Below, piece after piece: positions 40,715 to 52,785 of a stretch of 64,000 nt of DNA (positions are counted from its first letter, which is position 1; each line of letters begins with the position of its first letter). The DNA lies in contig VLTN01000001.1 in the NCBI GenBank assembly GCA_008330645.1, forward strand, positions 1 to 64,000, in the 5' to 3' direction. The notes under the pieces are model-generated. The model did no database searches. It had not been told where the DNA came from and saw nothing but the letters and a program-made list of their open reading frames with translations. The position numbers and the translations under genes are program-made. Source of the DNA: Cafeteria roenbergensis. Taxonomy: Eukaryota > Sar > Bigyra > Bicosoecida > Cafeteriaceae.

Positions 40715-43700
40715 ATGGACCGTCGGGCCGACGGCGACCGGCCACTTGCCTCCGTTGGGACGCCTTCGCGCCCGCTATCGGTGGGCTGGTCGGCCACGTC
40801 CCCCGACGACGCCCGCTCGCTGGCTGCATCGCACGTCTCGGCCGACACGGAAGCGCTGCTCGCGCAGCAGGCCGACATGTTTTCGGTGAGGACGCTGCTG
40901 CAGCCCTCTGCGAGGCAGCGGTCGGCTGCGACCACCCGCCGGCCCCGGGAAGCAGCCCCTGGCAGGGCACGCAGCTTGCTACAAGCAGCGGGGCCGCGTG
41001 GGGAGGCAGTCCGCGGGAGAGAGAGCGCGTTTTCGCGGAAGCGGCAGCAGCGCCTCAAGCCTCGGCCTTGCCAGCCGCCCGCCAGCGGCAGTCCGAGTGT
41101 GCTGCGCGTGGTCCCGTCGGCGCGAGGTGTGCGCACCAAGGGGCACTGCGAACCCCGAACGGTCATCACAGCGCCAGGAACCGCGTCCCCCAGCTGCGGC
41201 GTTCGCCTGCGCTGGGATCCCTCAGCGGCAGCAGGCCGCCATGGCAACCGCGGGCGCGCGCGTCGCCAACGCCTCGCATGCAACTCAAGCCGTGATCTGG
41301 CTGCCCCCCTCTCCCCGCCCGCTGCCCTTTGTCCCTCCCACTGTGCCACCGCAGACCCTGCAGCACGAGCAGCGCGCCCTGATGCAGTCGCAGGCGCTTG
41401 ACATGCAAAACTCTTTCATGGCGGCGCTTCAGGCACAAATGCAGTCGCAAATGGCCCAGCAGGCGCAGATGATGCAGTCGTCCTGGCAAATGTCAGCGCT
41501 CTCCGCTGCATCCGCCGCGTCGATCGGCGCGCGCGCTGCTGCTGCGGCAGCGACGAGCGCAGCCTTCCAGCAGCAGCAGCAGCAGCAGCAGGCGTCACAC
41601 GGAGGAGCGCCGCGCCGCGGCGCCAGCCGGTCGCCGGAGCACGGCGGCGAGTCCTCGAGGCGCCGCGAGCGCCGCGGTGCGCGCGGCGACGGCCCGTCGC
41701 GCGGCAGGTCGGGTGCGGCCGCTGCCGCGCAAACCGCAGCTGGGGCCGGCTTGCGCGCCGGGCCGCGCATCGGGCAGCCCAAGGCGTCCGCAGCGCGGTC
41801 AGGTCGCGGCGACGGTGCTCGGCGCGGCCGCAGCAACAGCAGCCGCCGCCCCCTCGGTCACCTCGACACGTCCCTCGACCACGACCGCGACCGCGACCGC
41901 TCCCGGTCGCGCCACGCCACCCCGCACGGCGGCGCCGACCCGGCCGCTTCGGCAGGCATGTCGCACCAGGGCCTAGCCCCGCTCCCGGCGCCCGGTCTGC
42001 CCGCCGGCCTTGGCTTCGGCATGCCGTGGGCGACGGTGTCCATGCCCGCCGTGGCTGGCTACAGCGCAGCGTCGCTCCCGCCCATGGCAGGGGGGCACTT
42101 TGGCTACCCCGCCGTGTCCGCGCCCCAGGCGGCAGGCTACGGCCCCCCCGCGGGAGCCTACATGCACTCCAGCCCCTCCTTCGCGCCCCGGTCACCGGCT
42201 CCCACGCCCACCGCCCTCGGCACAGCCGGCAGGGGGAAGCTCCCCACGCTGTCGGCGCACTCCCGGCCCGGCACGCAGGACAGCCAGCTATCGGCCAGCG
42301 CGGCGCACGCGCGCCCGTTCACCTACTCCGACGTCGACGCGGACCCGCACCACCCCTCCGCAGTCGCAGCTGGCGGCGGCGGCGGCGGCGGCGGCGGCAG
42401 CGGTGACGGCATCGCCCGCCGACGCCGGCCCGACCACCCGCAGCACAGCCGCCGCGCGGTGGCCTTCGCCAGCAGAGACGGCCTTCGCCCCCCGAGCAAC
42501 TCCTTGTCCCACCCCGCCACGCCAGCTGTGGGGCTAGCCGCCGGCCTGGACGCCGGGGCGTCCGCGCCGTCGCTTCCGTCCGCCGGCGCCGGCGACCCCC
42601 GTCGCCACCCTCTCTCCGAGAGCCTTCCCGCCCGCGGCACCCGCCTGCCCCCGCCCGGCACAGCCCCGGCAGAGCCAGTCGGCGGCCTCTTCGGGCCGGA
42701 CGATCGGCCCCGCGGCCTCCCCTCCTCGGCCTCCTTCTCCTCGCTCTCCACGCCCCTCCCGGGCGGCGCCCCCTTCCTGCCCCCGCAAGCCGCCAACCCT
42801 CGGCACGCTCACAGCTCGGCGGCGTCCGTCGCCAGCATGAGCTCCACGGGCCGGCGGAGCGCCGCCGAGGACGTGGCAGAGCGACGCAGGGCCGCCCGCG
42901 ACGCGTCTCGCTCTGCCATGTCGCTGAGACAGAGGCAGCTGGCATCGCGCCGTCGCGATGGGAGCGCAAGCCGGTCCCCCGAGCGGCGCGGCGCGGGCGG
43001 GGCGGGCCCTCCCCTGGCCACGCCGGGCAGCGCGTCGCTGGCTGCGCCGGCCGCGCCGCTTGAGGCTGCGCAGCGGCCGAGCAGCCACGCTCCCGCCGCG
43101 CCCGACGCCCAGTCGCCCACGGTCGGCCGCTCCGCGGACGCCGCTTACAGAGGCAATGGCTCGGCGTCCGGCGGCAGGGGCCGTTCCGGCACCTCCAGCC
43201 ACAACACGTCGCCGGGCTCTGCCGGGCAGAGCTCGGACCGACGGCGTCGCGGGCGCGGGAACACGGCCGGCCCTGCCGACGCCGCAGCCGACGCGCTGGC
43301 CCGGACGAGAGCGGCTCTGCTCGCCAAGGGCATTGACGTGGACCTTCCGGCGTCGCAGCGGCCGTCGCCGCGACTGGGAACGCCGTCCCCCCGCCCGGAC
43401 GGGTCGGCGCCTCCACGCTTCCCGCAGGCGTCCACGCCTCCCGCCAGCAGCCCCACTGGCTCCTCGTCCGCCCGCCGAGGCCTCAGCTCACGCGGCCACG
43501 CCGCCGCCAGGGCGCTCAGCCGCGAGCGGGCGGTCGTGTCGCCACTCTCTGGCCGCAGCGCGCCGCCCTCGGCCCAGCCCTCGCCGATCCGCGCGCCAGC
43601 GGACCTGTTCCCGCCGACCAGCCACCGCAAGCCAGCACCAGATGCTGCCGGCGGAGCCTCCGTGTCGCGGGCGGCGAGGACGGCCCGTTCGGGCCCTCTC

Positions 43701-46700
43701 CCCAGTCCGGGCAGGCCGCCGCGCCCCGGGTCGGACACTCCCGTCAGCAGCGACGCCAGGAGCGCCACCTCGTCCCACCGGTCTTCTGCCGATGCAGCGA
43801 GTGCTGGGGCTGGTGCAGGAGCTGGTGCTGGTGCTGGTGCTGGTGCTGGTGCTGGAGCAGGAGTTGGCGGAGCAGGCCCAGCAGACACGCGTCCTGGTGA
43901 AGCAGCTGCTGGCGACACGGGCGCTGGAGCGAGATCCGATGGCCCTCCCGGCGCGGCGTCCCCAGGCGGGGACGCCGCGGCGTCGGCGCTGGCAGCGCTC
44001 GCGGCGCCCAGCGACGAGTCGGCGGCACCCCTGGCCACAGAGTCCGAGGCGTGGCGTGACGGCCCGGCGTCGCCAGGGCTCGTGTCCCCGGGATCCCACG
44101 GCCGCCTGGTCTCGCTTGCTGACCTGGGAAACAGCAGCGTCATGTCCGCGGGCGCCATGGGGGGGAGCGCCGTGTCAGACGCGGAGGCCAGCGACACCGA
44201 GGAGCAGCAGCAGGCGCTGGAACAGGCGCAGGCGCGGGCGCGAGCGGGCGAGCAGAGGGTGGCTTCCCCGTCCGACGAGGCGTTTGACGATTCGGAGGGC
44301 AGCCACATCGACGAGGACGTCTCTGCAGCTGCCGGCGACGGCACGGAGGCGCCGGCCACCCGGACGAGCAGCGCCGCTGCCGGCGCGGGCGGCGCCCCTG
44401 GCGAGGACGGGAGCTGCGCCGGCGGCTATTCGACAGACGACGCGGCGACGGACGGGAGGCCAGCTAGCGAGGAAGATGCAGCGAGCGCCGCCGCGGAGAG
44501 AGCCGCCGCGGAGAGCGCCGCCGCAGAGAGAGCCGCCCGCCGGGCGGAGTCCGATCGGCAGGCGGCAGCGGCAGTGACGATCCAGGCTGCGGTGCGTGGC
44601 GCGCGAGTGAGGGCGGAGCTGGCCTCGGCGGAGCAGGCTCGTCAGGCGGCGGAGGCCGCTGCGGCAGAGCGCAAGCACGCTGCGCTTGCGCGGCTGCGGC
44701 AGGCGGAGGCGGAGGCGGCCGCTGCGGAGGCCGAGGCGGAGGCGGCGGAGAGCACCGCGCGCGCCGCCGAGGCGGAGGCCAGGCGGCAGCGCCGGGAGGA
44801 GCGGGCCCGGGCGCAGGCTGCGAGGGAGGCGGAGGCTGCGGAGGCGAGGGAGAGGGTCGCGCTGGGCCTGCAGGCGGCCGCCAGGGGGGCGGCTGGGCGC
44901 GCCGCTGCAGCGCGCCGCAGGGACGAGGTGGAGAGGGAGCGGGCTGCGGCGGCGGCGGCGGCGGCGGCGCGGCGGCGGCGGCAGGAGGAGGCGGAGGAGG
45001 CTGCAGCCCGCCGTGCGGAGGCCGCTCGGCTGGAGGAGGAGGCCCGGGAGCGGGAGGTGGCGGAGGCCGAGGCGGCGGCAGAGGCCGCGGCGGCCGCCGC
45101 TCAGGCGCGCGCCGCTGCTGCCAAGGCGAGGGCGGAGGAGGCGAAACGCCGAGCAGAGCTTGCGGCGCGAGGGGGCGGCGACAGCGGCGGTCAGGACGAG
45201 GCCGAGGAGGAGGAGGGCGAGTACGAAGACGACGCCGAGGAGGAGGAGGAGGACGAGGCGGGGCCCGCCCGGGGACGCAGAAGCATCGTTGGGGGCTCCG
45301 GCTTGTCTGCCGGAGCCGCGCTGCTGGGGCAGGTGTCCCCGGGGACGAGCTCTGGAGAGGAGGGCAAACGGCCCGTCTCCTGGGAGGGCGAGGGGAAGCG
45401 CGCCGAGGGAGCGGGGCGCCGGCCGCGGGGGCGCGACGGCCAGAGGGCTTGGGAGGAGGACGACTCGGGCCGCAGTCGCCTCGACGAGGACGCGGCGCAT
45501 GGCTACGGCTTCGGGGACGACGACGACGAGGAGGAGGGTGAGGAGGAGGACGAGTACGGCATTCCTCGAAGCCGTGACGGCGACGATCCCAGCGGCCATG
45601 GCGCGCCGGACGGCGCGGCAGCCGCGCTGGCGGGCGAGCTCGGCACCCTGGCGCAGCTGCGCGCAGAGACGGAGAGCCTCCTCTCCGGGACGCTGAGGCA
45701 GCCGGCCAAGCAGCAGCAGCAGGACCAGCGATCGAGCAGGCGGAAGAAGCGGCAGCCTCAGCGGAGTGACCGTAGCCAGCAGGGGGGTGGGGTCCTGGAG
45801 GCGGATTCGGCCGAGGGCGAGGGCGAGCTGGAGCTGGAGCTGGAGGAGGCGGGCAGGGCGGAGGAGGAGGAGGCGGCAAGCGCCGCGCGCGCGAGGGCGC
45901 GTGCGAGGGGCAAGGGCGACGCAGCCGGGAGCAGGCCGGGCTCCGTGGGCTCCGCCGGCGCCGGGCGCAGAGGCGCCTCCAGGAAGGGCAGCTTGCAGCG
46001 CGGCAGCGGACGGGGGGGCAGCAGCCGGGTTCTCCGCCGCGCCGGCTCCCCGAGCGCCAGCGCTGCTGGCAAGAGCCGCGCCGTCGCGAGCGGACCTCGT
46101 CCGCTTGCGGGGCGACGGGGCGCGGAGGAGGCGGAGGACCATGAGGAGGTCGATGGCGGCGCGGCCGACGACTACTACGACGCGGAGGAGGAGGACGAGC
46201 TCGGGGCCGCCGCCCTGCGCGGCGACGCCACCCTGCTGGGCAGGGGCGGCGTGCCTGCGGCCCGTGCAGCTCTGCCGGGGTCACGGGCTCACCCCGAGGA
46301 CGCGGTGGACGCCAGGCTGGCGCGAGGCCCGGCCGGAGGAGACGTGTGGGAGTCCGAGGTTGCGCGGGCGGTGCTCTCAGTGTACAGGACCCAGGCCAAC
46401 GCCGAGGCGGACGAGGCCGAGGCCGCCCGCCCGCAGCGGGTGCCGGGGGGGTCGCTGCCGCGCAAGCGGCGTCCGCTCGTTGCCAACCCCGCGCGCGGAA
46501 GCGCCTCCGAGACGGAGCTCGCCGCCTCCACCATGGCGAAGCGGGAGTCCAAGCGAGGCCTTCGCGCGTTGGGCCGCGCCGCCCCGCGCCCCGGTGACAG
46601 CAAGCCCCGGAGCGTCCGGCGCGTGAGGCGCCCTCCCGCAAACGCTCGGGCCTCGTCCCGCGGCTCTGCGTCCAGCGCGCGGCTCCCGTCCGCCCGCGGC

Positions 46701-47963
46701 GCCTCCCCCATCGACCTGTCCAGCTCCGCCCCCAGCACCCCTGGCAGGGGCGGCAGAGCCGGGTTCGGGCCGTCGGCCTCGGATGGCACGGACGCAGGGC
46801 GCTCCGGCCGCGTGCGGTCGCGGCGCGCCCGGTCCGGCAACGCCACGGACCGCGGCGCAGGGTCGACGTCCCTCCCCTCCCTCGTTCCAGCGCGGGCCAC
46901 TGGCCACACGTCGTCGCGGTCGGCCGTCGGCGCGTCGCGCCCCGCACGCTCGCCCCCCGGCTCTGCATCCAGCACCGGCCGGCGCCGCCCCGCCTCCTCG
47001 GCGGCCGGCTCCCCGCTGGCCTCCGGCTCCCAGCGGGCTCGCGTTCGGGCCAAGTCAGGCGCTGTCGCCCCCATTTGGTTCGGAGGCGGCGCGGCTGGCT
47101 CCGTGAGCGCGAGAGCCGTCTGGATCGGGCTCGCGCGCGGCGACAGCGGTTTCACGGACGAGGAGCTGAGCGAGGCGCTGGCCGGCCTGGAGCGGGAGGG
47201 CCGGTACGACAAGTACATCGACGTGGTGGAGCGCATGCTCCTGCCCCGGGTGCGGGCGCAGGACAGGCCCCCCATGGTCGGGCAGCAGTGGCGGCAGGCC
47301 GTGGTGGCGGCCACAGTGTTCGCGGCCAAGTACGCTGACGAAGACCGATGGTCGCCAGCCCTGTCCATGCTGCGCCGCGCGCAGTCCATGGTCTCAGCGG
47401 ACGCCTTCATGGACCCCGCCGCCAGCCGGGAGCTCACCGGCTTCGTGCTGGACGGGCTGGCCTCGTATTACTACCGCCGGCGCCGTCTGCAGGCGGCGCT
47501 GCAGGCCAGCCAGCGGGCGGCGCGCGCTCACTCGTCCCTCTCGCAGTGGGACCACGCCGCCAAGTGCCACCTCCACACGGCCTGCGTGCTGGCTCGCATG
47601 GGCAGGCACGGCGAAGCAGCGCGCACCATCGGGAAGGTCCTGCAGATGGTGGAGGCCGACAAGCTGGAGGGCGAGGGCGCCTCCCCGCAGCGGCTCTGCC
47701 TCGTGGCGGTGGCGTACCACAACGTGGCCGTGGAGCACATCGCTGCTGGCCACGGGGAGGACGCCTGCGTGGCATCGCAGAGCGCGCGGCGGGTGGCCAG
47801 GCTGTGCCTGGGCCTGAGCGGCCGGTACGCGCCCTCCTTCGAGGCGACGCACGCCGCGGCGCTGGCGCAGCTGGAGAAGACCAAGGGTGTGTCCTCCAGC
47901 ATCGCGGCCGATCCGCGCCGGCTCAAGGCCTTCCGGGAGCTGTCGGCCGCGCTGTACGCGTGA
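40715..47963 (+). CDS. giant IQ-motif / coiled-coil / TPR-like protein
   Basis: Proposed exons 40715-40885 and 41355-47963 (469-bp GTGAG/CGCAG intron, phase 0) give about 2259 residues, with junction ...LAQQADMFS-TLQHEQRALMQS. A one-exon alternative starts at the ATG at 41241. The first 1050 residues are disordered (Ser/Pro/Ala/Arg) with 8 glutamines near residue 130 and a Gly-Ala repeat near 43800-43860. An IQ-like motif VTIQAAVRGARVRAE (about 1132), expected to bind calmodulin or a light chain, opens a 250-residue Ala/Glu/Arg coiled coil with a second weak IQ (about 1225). Acidic and Ser/Arg-rich stretches follow. The last 275 residues are ordered and TPR-like helical repeats (LDGLASYYYRRRRLQAALQA, KCHLHTACVLARMGRHGEAA). 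A flagellar or cytoskeletal scaffold is likely (inference). Confidence 0.75.
43801..43860 (+). repeat. GGTGCT hexanucleotide repeat, Gly-Ala in frame
   Basis: GCTGGTGCTGGTGCTGGTGC and flanking variants encode an alternating Gly-Ala run in the IQ/TPR protein, the same dipeptide as the GGGGCC tract at 20476 but through different codons. Confidence 0.9.
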
Positions 47964-48549
47964 GCGCACGGGCACCTGTGGCGGGGGGTGGCTGTCCGAG
48001 TGAGCTGTGCACAGCCTCGCGCACCGCGCCCCGGGCGCTTCCGGCGAGGCGCTTGTCCCAACCAACACATGCACTCTGTTTGCCTAGTGACGGCGCCGCT
48101 CGCACACTCACACACGCGCGCGCTCACACACGCACACAATCACAGGCCCGAGCGCTCAAGGCGCCTCGCTGGTCACGACGCAGCAAGCGCGAGCTGCGGA
48201 CCACGCTGCGCGCGAGAGGAAGGGGAGCTGGAACACAGAACGGGGGCGGCTGGGCGGCGAGGCGCGCGGCTGAGTGGCGAGTAGTGCGGCGCGCTGCCGG
48301 GCGCTGGACGGCCCTGCTTCATATGCAGGGACGCAGGCACAATCACTCAGTCACAGACACAGACACAGACACAAACACACATACACCGATGTGCGCGTGC
48401 TCGGACACAGGCGCCGCTGCCCCGCGCGACATCGGGTGCGCGGGGGCAGAGCGAGGGCATGCGCGGATGCCTGCAGAGCCGCAGGGGCGCCCGGAGGCGG
48501 TGAAGGGCCTGGCACTGGGCCGCTCGGCCGAGGGGAGGGGCACCCACGA
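47964..48549. other. convergent intergenic region with CA tracts
   Basis: Two CA-rich tracts (48106-48148 and 48349-48390) read as GT-rich on the minus strand, downstream of the DnaJ gene. The plus-strand gene that also ends here has no obvious GT tract of its own. No gene seen. Confidence 0.45.
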
Positions 48550-50089
48550 TCAGAAGATGGAGGCCACGGCCGTGTGCTGCGCCTGGGTGAGCTCGCGGGG
48601 GAAGGCCACCGTGATGGTCACGTACAGGTCGCCAGACTGCGACGGCACGTTGTGGACGGGCATGCCCTCGCCGTCCATCTTGATGACCTGGCCAGGGCGG
48701 GTGACGGCGCTGGTCTCCACGACGACCTCGTGCCCGTCGAGGTGCTGGATGGTCTTGCGGAAGCCAATGAGAGCTTCGCGGAGGGAGATGGTCATGTCGT
48801 GGTGGAGGTCGTTGTTGTCGCGGCGGAAGCGCGGGTGGCTGCGCTGCTTGATGCGGAAGATGACGTCGCCGGGGATCATGCCGGGGCGCTGCTCGGACTC
48901 GCGCTCGAAGGTGATCTCCGCGCCGTCGGGCATGCCCTTCTCGATCACGGCCGTGAGCTGCTTGCTCTCCATGCGGCAGCGGTGCTCAGAGGGCACCTCC
49001 TCCTGCATCTGCATCACCATGCCGGGCGCCACCTGGCGCTGCACCATGCGAACCTCGTTGGGGCAGCGGTTGCAGCGCGCGCACTTTCCGCTGCTCTTGC
49101 CCTTGCAGCCCCTGCAAACGATGTTTCGCTGAATCCGCGCCGACACCTCCCCGCTGTTGTACAGGTCCTCCAGGCTGGCCTCCACCTCAAGGCGGGCGTC
49201 GTTTCCCTTCTTCATGGAGCGGCGCTTGCCACCCTGCTGCCGCTGCCCGCCTCCGAAGAGCATGTCGAAGGGGCTGGCGTGCTGAGGGGCGGCCTCCTGC
49301 TTCACGGCATCCATGCCGCCGTGGTCGTACAGGATGCGCTTGTCCTCGTCCGACAGCACGTCGTAGGCCTCGTTGATCTCCGCGAACTTGGCTGCCGCCT
49401 CTTCGTTGCCCTGGTTCTTGTCCGGGTGGTACTTGAGCGAGAGCTTGCGGTACGCCTTTTTGATCTGCGACGGCGAGGCGTCCTCCTCCACGCCAAGCAC
49501 TGCGAGGGCGACGGAGGGCAGCGCGGGGAGTGGCCCAGTGGGCTGGGGAAGCAGGGGGCGGGGGCGCGGGGGCTGCTGCGCCGCAACGGACCGCGGCTCT
49601 CGGCTCGGATGCGCCGGGGGGGAGGGGCGACGCGCCGCAAGCGGGCAGGGCGTGCCTTTGCAAGCGCCCTGAGGGACTGGCCGCGCGGCCGCGGCAGGTC
49701 CTCAGCAGCGCCATGGCGCGCAGCAGCCCGCTCGGCAGCGAGGCGTGCCCGAATGCAGGCCTGCGCGGCTCTCGGGCCGCGGCGCAGCGTCCACGTGGCC
49801 GCCCAAACCAAAGGGCGATAGCGACTGCTCCCCGTGCCCCGGCCGCAGCAGACCGAGGACTCGCCCACACCCGGCCGGCTCATTGGGCACATGCACGCCG
49901 TCCGCGCGGCGGGCGGCGGCGGCGCATCGGGCCTGGGAGCCGCCGCTGCTCCCGGGCGCGCGCACGGCCGCGGCGGCTGCGCTCCCTGCGGCCGTCGCTG
50001 CGGGCCTCACCGTTGTACAGGTCCGCCTCGGCCAGCACCGCGGACGCGAACGCCACAACCAGAAGCAAGGCTGCCCTGCCGATCAACAT
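48550..50089 (-). CDS. DNAJB11: ER-lumenal DnaJ chaperone, ERdj3/DNAJB11 type
   Basis: Exons 50089-50011 and 49499-48550, joined over a 511-bp GTGAG/CGCAG intron (phase 1), give 342 residues. ERdj3 recruits the Hsp70 BiP to unfolded secretory proteins. Exon 1 encodes a signal peptide ([20 protein letters not shown]) and the start of the J domain; the splice rebuilds [23 protein letters not shown] lies at residues 51-53 (YHPDKN). The reduced cysteine region [18 protein letters not shown] followed by [17 protein letters not shown] is typical of ERdj3, not of four-repeat type I DnaJ proteins. The substrate-binding beta domains follow. No KDEL-like end is present, as in animal ERdj3. It is head-to-head with the Rheb-like gene (361 bp). 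Confidence 0.92.
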
Positions 50090-50450
50090 GGCCACGAGCG
50101 TCACGCCGGTGGCAGCCGGGGCGCCCTGCCGGCTGCGCGCTGATCCCCGACCACGTCCGGGTTAGGTTTCGACAGAGCAGCGCCAGCGCGTTGCCGACGA
50201 CGATTTCCCTGCTGGCGGTGCAGTGGCCAGCCCGCGGCAGCGCGGGGCAACCTCGACCACTCTGAGCATTGGGACCCCCCTCAGTGGGACCGCCCAAAGC
50301 TCGCGCTCGCCGCTGCCCCGAACCGGAGCGCTTGGGTCGCCGCCGGCCACGTCGCGCTGGAGCTAGGTCGTTGAAGGAAGCCTTTGGTCGCATTGCGCTC
50401 CGATCGGGACCCAGGCCCGTCAGTTTCGCCCAGCGGGGACCGAGCATTCT
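50090..50450. promoter_or_regulatory. shared divergent promoter region, ERdj3 / Rheb-like GTPase
   Basis: 361 bp between divergent start codons; no TATA box or other motif recognised. Confidence 0.4.
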
Positions 50451-51549
50451 ATGGCATCGGCATCTTCGCCCCCTGCGGGAGGCGTCGAGACCTTTCGGCG
50501 AACCTTGGCCGTGCTGGGTTTTCGAGGCGTCGGTGAGCACGCGGAGCCAGCCCCTCGGCAGCGTCAGGCAGCACTCCGTGGCTGCGCAGGGCTGCCCGGC
50601 GGCCGAGGCGCCCAGGGGGCTCGACCAGCTCCGCCCCGCCTCCCGCCGGGCTAGCCGTGGGCTCTTGCGACCCGGGGCGAGCCTCCGGCCGCTCGTCCTC
50701 ACTGCGGCAGTGGCGTGCCTGCTTTGCCGTTTTTCTCGCTGCTTCGCTGCAATCGCAGGCAAGAGCTCCCTCCTCTCCAGCCTGCTCGGGCGGGACTTTT
50801 CGGAGGACTACGAGCCCACGGTTGTCGCGACGCACCGCCACACCCTGACGATGAAGGGCGGGCGCGTCCGGTTCGACCTGAAAATCGTTGATACTGCCGG
50901 GCAAGATGAGTTCAGCACCATTCCGACCGAGGCTTCCCTAGGCGTGCACGGGTACATCCTCGTGTTCGACGTGACTTCCCGCACCTCCTTCGAGAAGCTG
51001 CGCCACATCAACGACAAGTTGCTTGAAGCCATCGGAGCCGACGCTGTTCCCCGCGTGGTGGTCGCGAACAAGAGCGATCTTCGGCCAGACTCGTGAGTTG
51101 TTTGTTACGGGCCGCGATCGCACGCCCGCCGCCCCCCCCCCGGGTTTCTGCTCCCGGGCTCCGCCGATGCGTCGGCGGACGGGTGGCTGGGTGGAGTGTT
51201 GCGTGGACTGTGGGGCGCACGGCCTGGTAGTGGAGGTGTCACGGGGCTGTGCCGGAGCTGCTGAGCATGTTTTTCAATCCGCTGCGCGAGTCGCGCCAAC
51301 CGCCTCTCCCCGCGAGCCTTTCCCTGCTGTCGGGCCGCGAGTCGCAGCGCCCAGCAAGTGTCGGACGCGGAGGGCCGCGAGCTGGCCGCGCTCATCGGAT
51401 GCAAGCTGGTGGAGACGTCGGCGCGCACGTCCGAAAACGTCGAGCACCTGTTCGAAACCATCCTGCGCCAGGTGGAGGCCCGCACGGGGTTGCTGGACGA
51501 CGACCCTGCGCCCGCACCCAAGCCAGGGCGCATTTGCGCCGTGCTCTGA
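50451..51549 (+). CDS. RHEB: Rheb-like small GTPase with CaaX end
   Basis: Exons 50451-50532, 50759-51092 and 51348-51549 (introns 226 and 255 bp, GTGAG/CGCAG) give 205 residues. Rheb switches TORC1 signalling on endomembranes. The first splice completes the P-loop GFRGVGKSS (residues 23-31), with Arg at the position typical of Rheb. Then come DYEPTVVATHRHTL (switch I), DTAGQDEFSTIP (switch II), GYILVFDVTSRTSFE, ANKSDL, and, after the second splice, ETSAR. DTAGQDE-x-S-x-x-P and GYILVxxVTS match Rheb better than Ras or Rap. The C-terminal CAVL is a CaaX box; Leu at X predicts geranylgeranylation. The tail lacks a polybasic stretch. Confidence 0.85.
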
Positions 51550-51919
51550 GCCGCCCGGCCGCCCCCGCCTCCCCCCCCCGCCCAACGACATGCTTCGGCA
51601 TCTCTGCCTGGCACTGGCCTCCTGCGGGCGCACGCGCCCGAGTCCCCGGCGTGAGCGCGGCTGTGTGCGGCCTCCATGCCGGACCACCTGCTGGGCCACA
51701 GGGGGATTGTATGAGGAGGGCGAGTCAGCGCGGCTTTTTGGGCCCGCCGCCCCGCAGCTGCATTCGGCCCTGCCCCGAAAACGATTGTCCGCTCCACGTC
51801 CCAGCGATTTTTCGCCGTTGCCGGCCGAAACGTTCCAGCGTCTGATGCGTGTGTCCGTCGCCTCGAGCGCGTGCCGCGAACGTGGCTGGAAAACCACAGG
51901 CAGCGCGCAGTCCCGCTCG
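51550..51919. other. convergent intergenic region
   Basis: 370 bp between converging stops. A run of C at about 51570-51583 and no clear GT tract on either strand. No gene seen. Confidence 0.4.
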
Positions 51920-52381
51920 TCACAGAAACACGCCCAAGTCCTTCGCCTCGTCCTCGGGGGAGCGAGCGGAGCCTTCGGCCGGCCCCGCAGCAGCGGGCGC
52001 GGCCTCGGCTGCCGCAGGGGCTGCGGGTTTGGTGACGGCCGCGGCAGGCGCAGCTGCGGCCCCCGCAGCGGCCGCCGACGCTGGCAATGCCGACTCGCCG
52101 AGGGCGGCCAAGACCGTCTCCACGTGCTCCATCGTAACTTTGCGGGCGGCCATGATCGCCTCGTTCTCAGAAACTGCCTCCGCGAGGTCCTTGTCCGTGG
52201 GGTCCTCGTCCAGGTAGGCCTGGATGGACTTGTTGGACGCCTCGAGCCGCGCAACGAGTGCCGCGAGCTTGCCGTGAGCGGTGCGCAGCGCCTCGACTTT
52301 GAGCTCGGTCGAGTCTGTGGGCGCAAATCCCAGCTCGGCCAGCAGCGCGTCAGCTTCGGCTCGTCCGAGAGGGGCAGCCAT
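51920..52381 (-). CDS. small helical protein with Ala/Pro-rich tail, unidentified
   Basis: The ATG at 52381 gives 153 residues. Residues 1-95 form charged helices (RAEADALLAELGF, LKVEALRTAHGKLAALVARL, ASNKSIQAYLDEDPTDKDLA, ENEAIMAARKVTMEHVETVL) with the look of a small coiled-coil hairpin. An Ala/Pro linker follows, and the protein ends in a short acidic segment, SPEDEAKDLGVFL. Codon use and composition fit a real gene and contrast with the neighbouring chance frames. I do not recognise the family. Confidence 0.65.
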   Translation of the reverse strand: MAAPLGRAEADALLAELGFAPTDSTELKVEALRTAHGKLAALVARLEASNKSIQAYLDEDPTDKDLAEAVSENEAIMAARKVTMEHVETVLAALGESALPASAAAAGAAAAPAAAVTKPAAPAAAEAAPAAAGPAEGSARSPEDEAKDLGVFL

Positions 52382-52785
52382 GGGTCGGACCGGTGGGTGC
52401 TGCCCTCCGGGAGCAACATTGGAAAACCCTCGGTTCGGCTCTGCTGCTCAGATGGGCTGGATGCGCCGCGGCGTGCGCGGTTGGCCCAGCAGAGGCACCA
52501 GCCTCGGTGCGGCTTGCTCTGAGCGCGGGCTCGGCGAGGAGGCGGACGCCCGTTCCAACGCCACGATCGGTTGTTGAGGGCGAGGGCGTCGCAAACACGC
52601 AGCACACGCATCACGGAGGAGCTATACGCAGACGCACACAGCTCGCGCAGCACAATGCATACGCGAGAGCAAGGACGGATGAAGCACGTTTGCTGGGAGG
52701 TTCTGGTCCTCAGCCTCGGCGGCGCGCGGTGATAGGGGGAGTGGGGGGAGGGGGGAGGCCTCCGAGCGGGCAGGCCGCTCCCGCC
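52382..52785. other. intergenic region between tandem minus-strand genes
   Basis: Holds a CA-rich stretch (about 52591-52640), GT-rich on the minus strand, 150-200 bp downstream of the secreted-protein gene, and a G-rich run (52738-52758). No gene seen. Confidence 0.45.

Noticed and set aside
44464-46968. Minus-strand frame of 834 codons and a 655-codon frame at 44175-46142
   Set aside because: Pro/Arg-rich shadow of the Ala/Glu coiled coil of the IQ/TPR gene; no domain or start context.
48349-48390. CACAGA repeat considered as a coding region
   Set aside because: All frames through it are short and low-complexity; it lies between converging genes and fits the GT-tract pattern on the minus strand.
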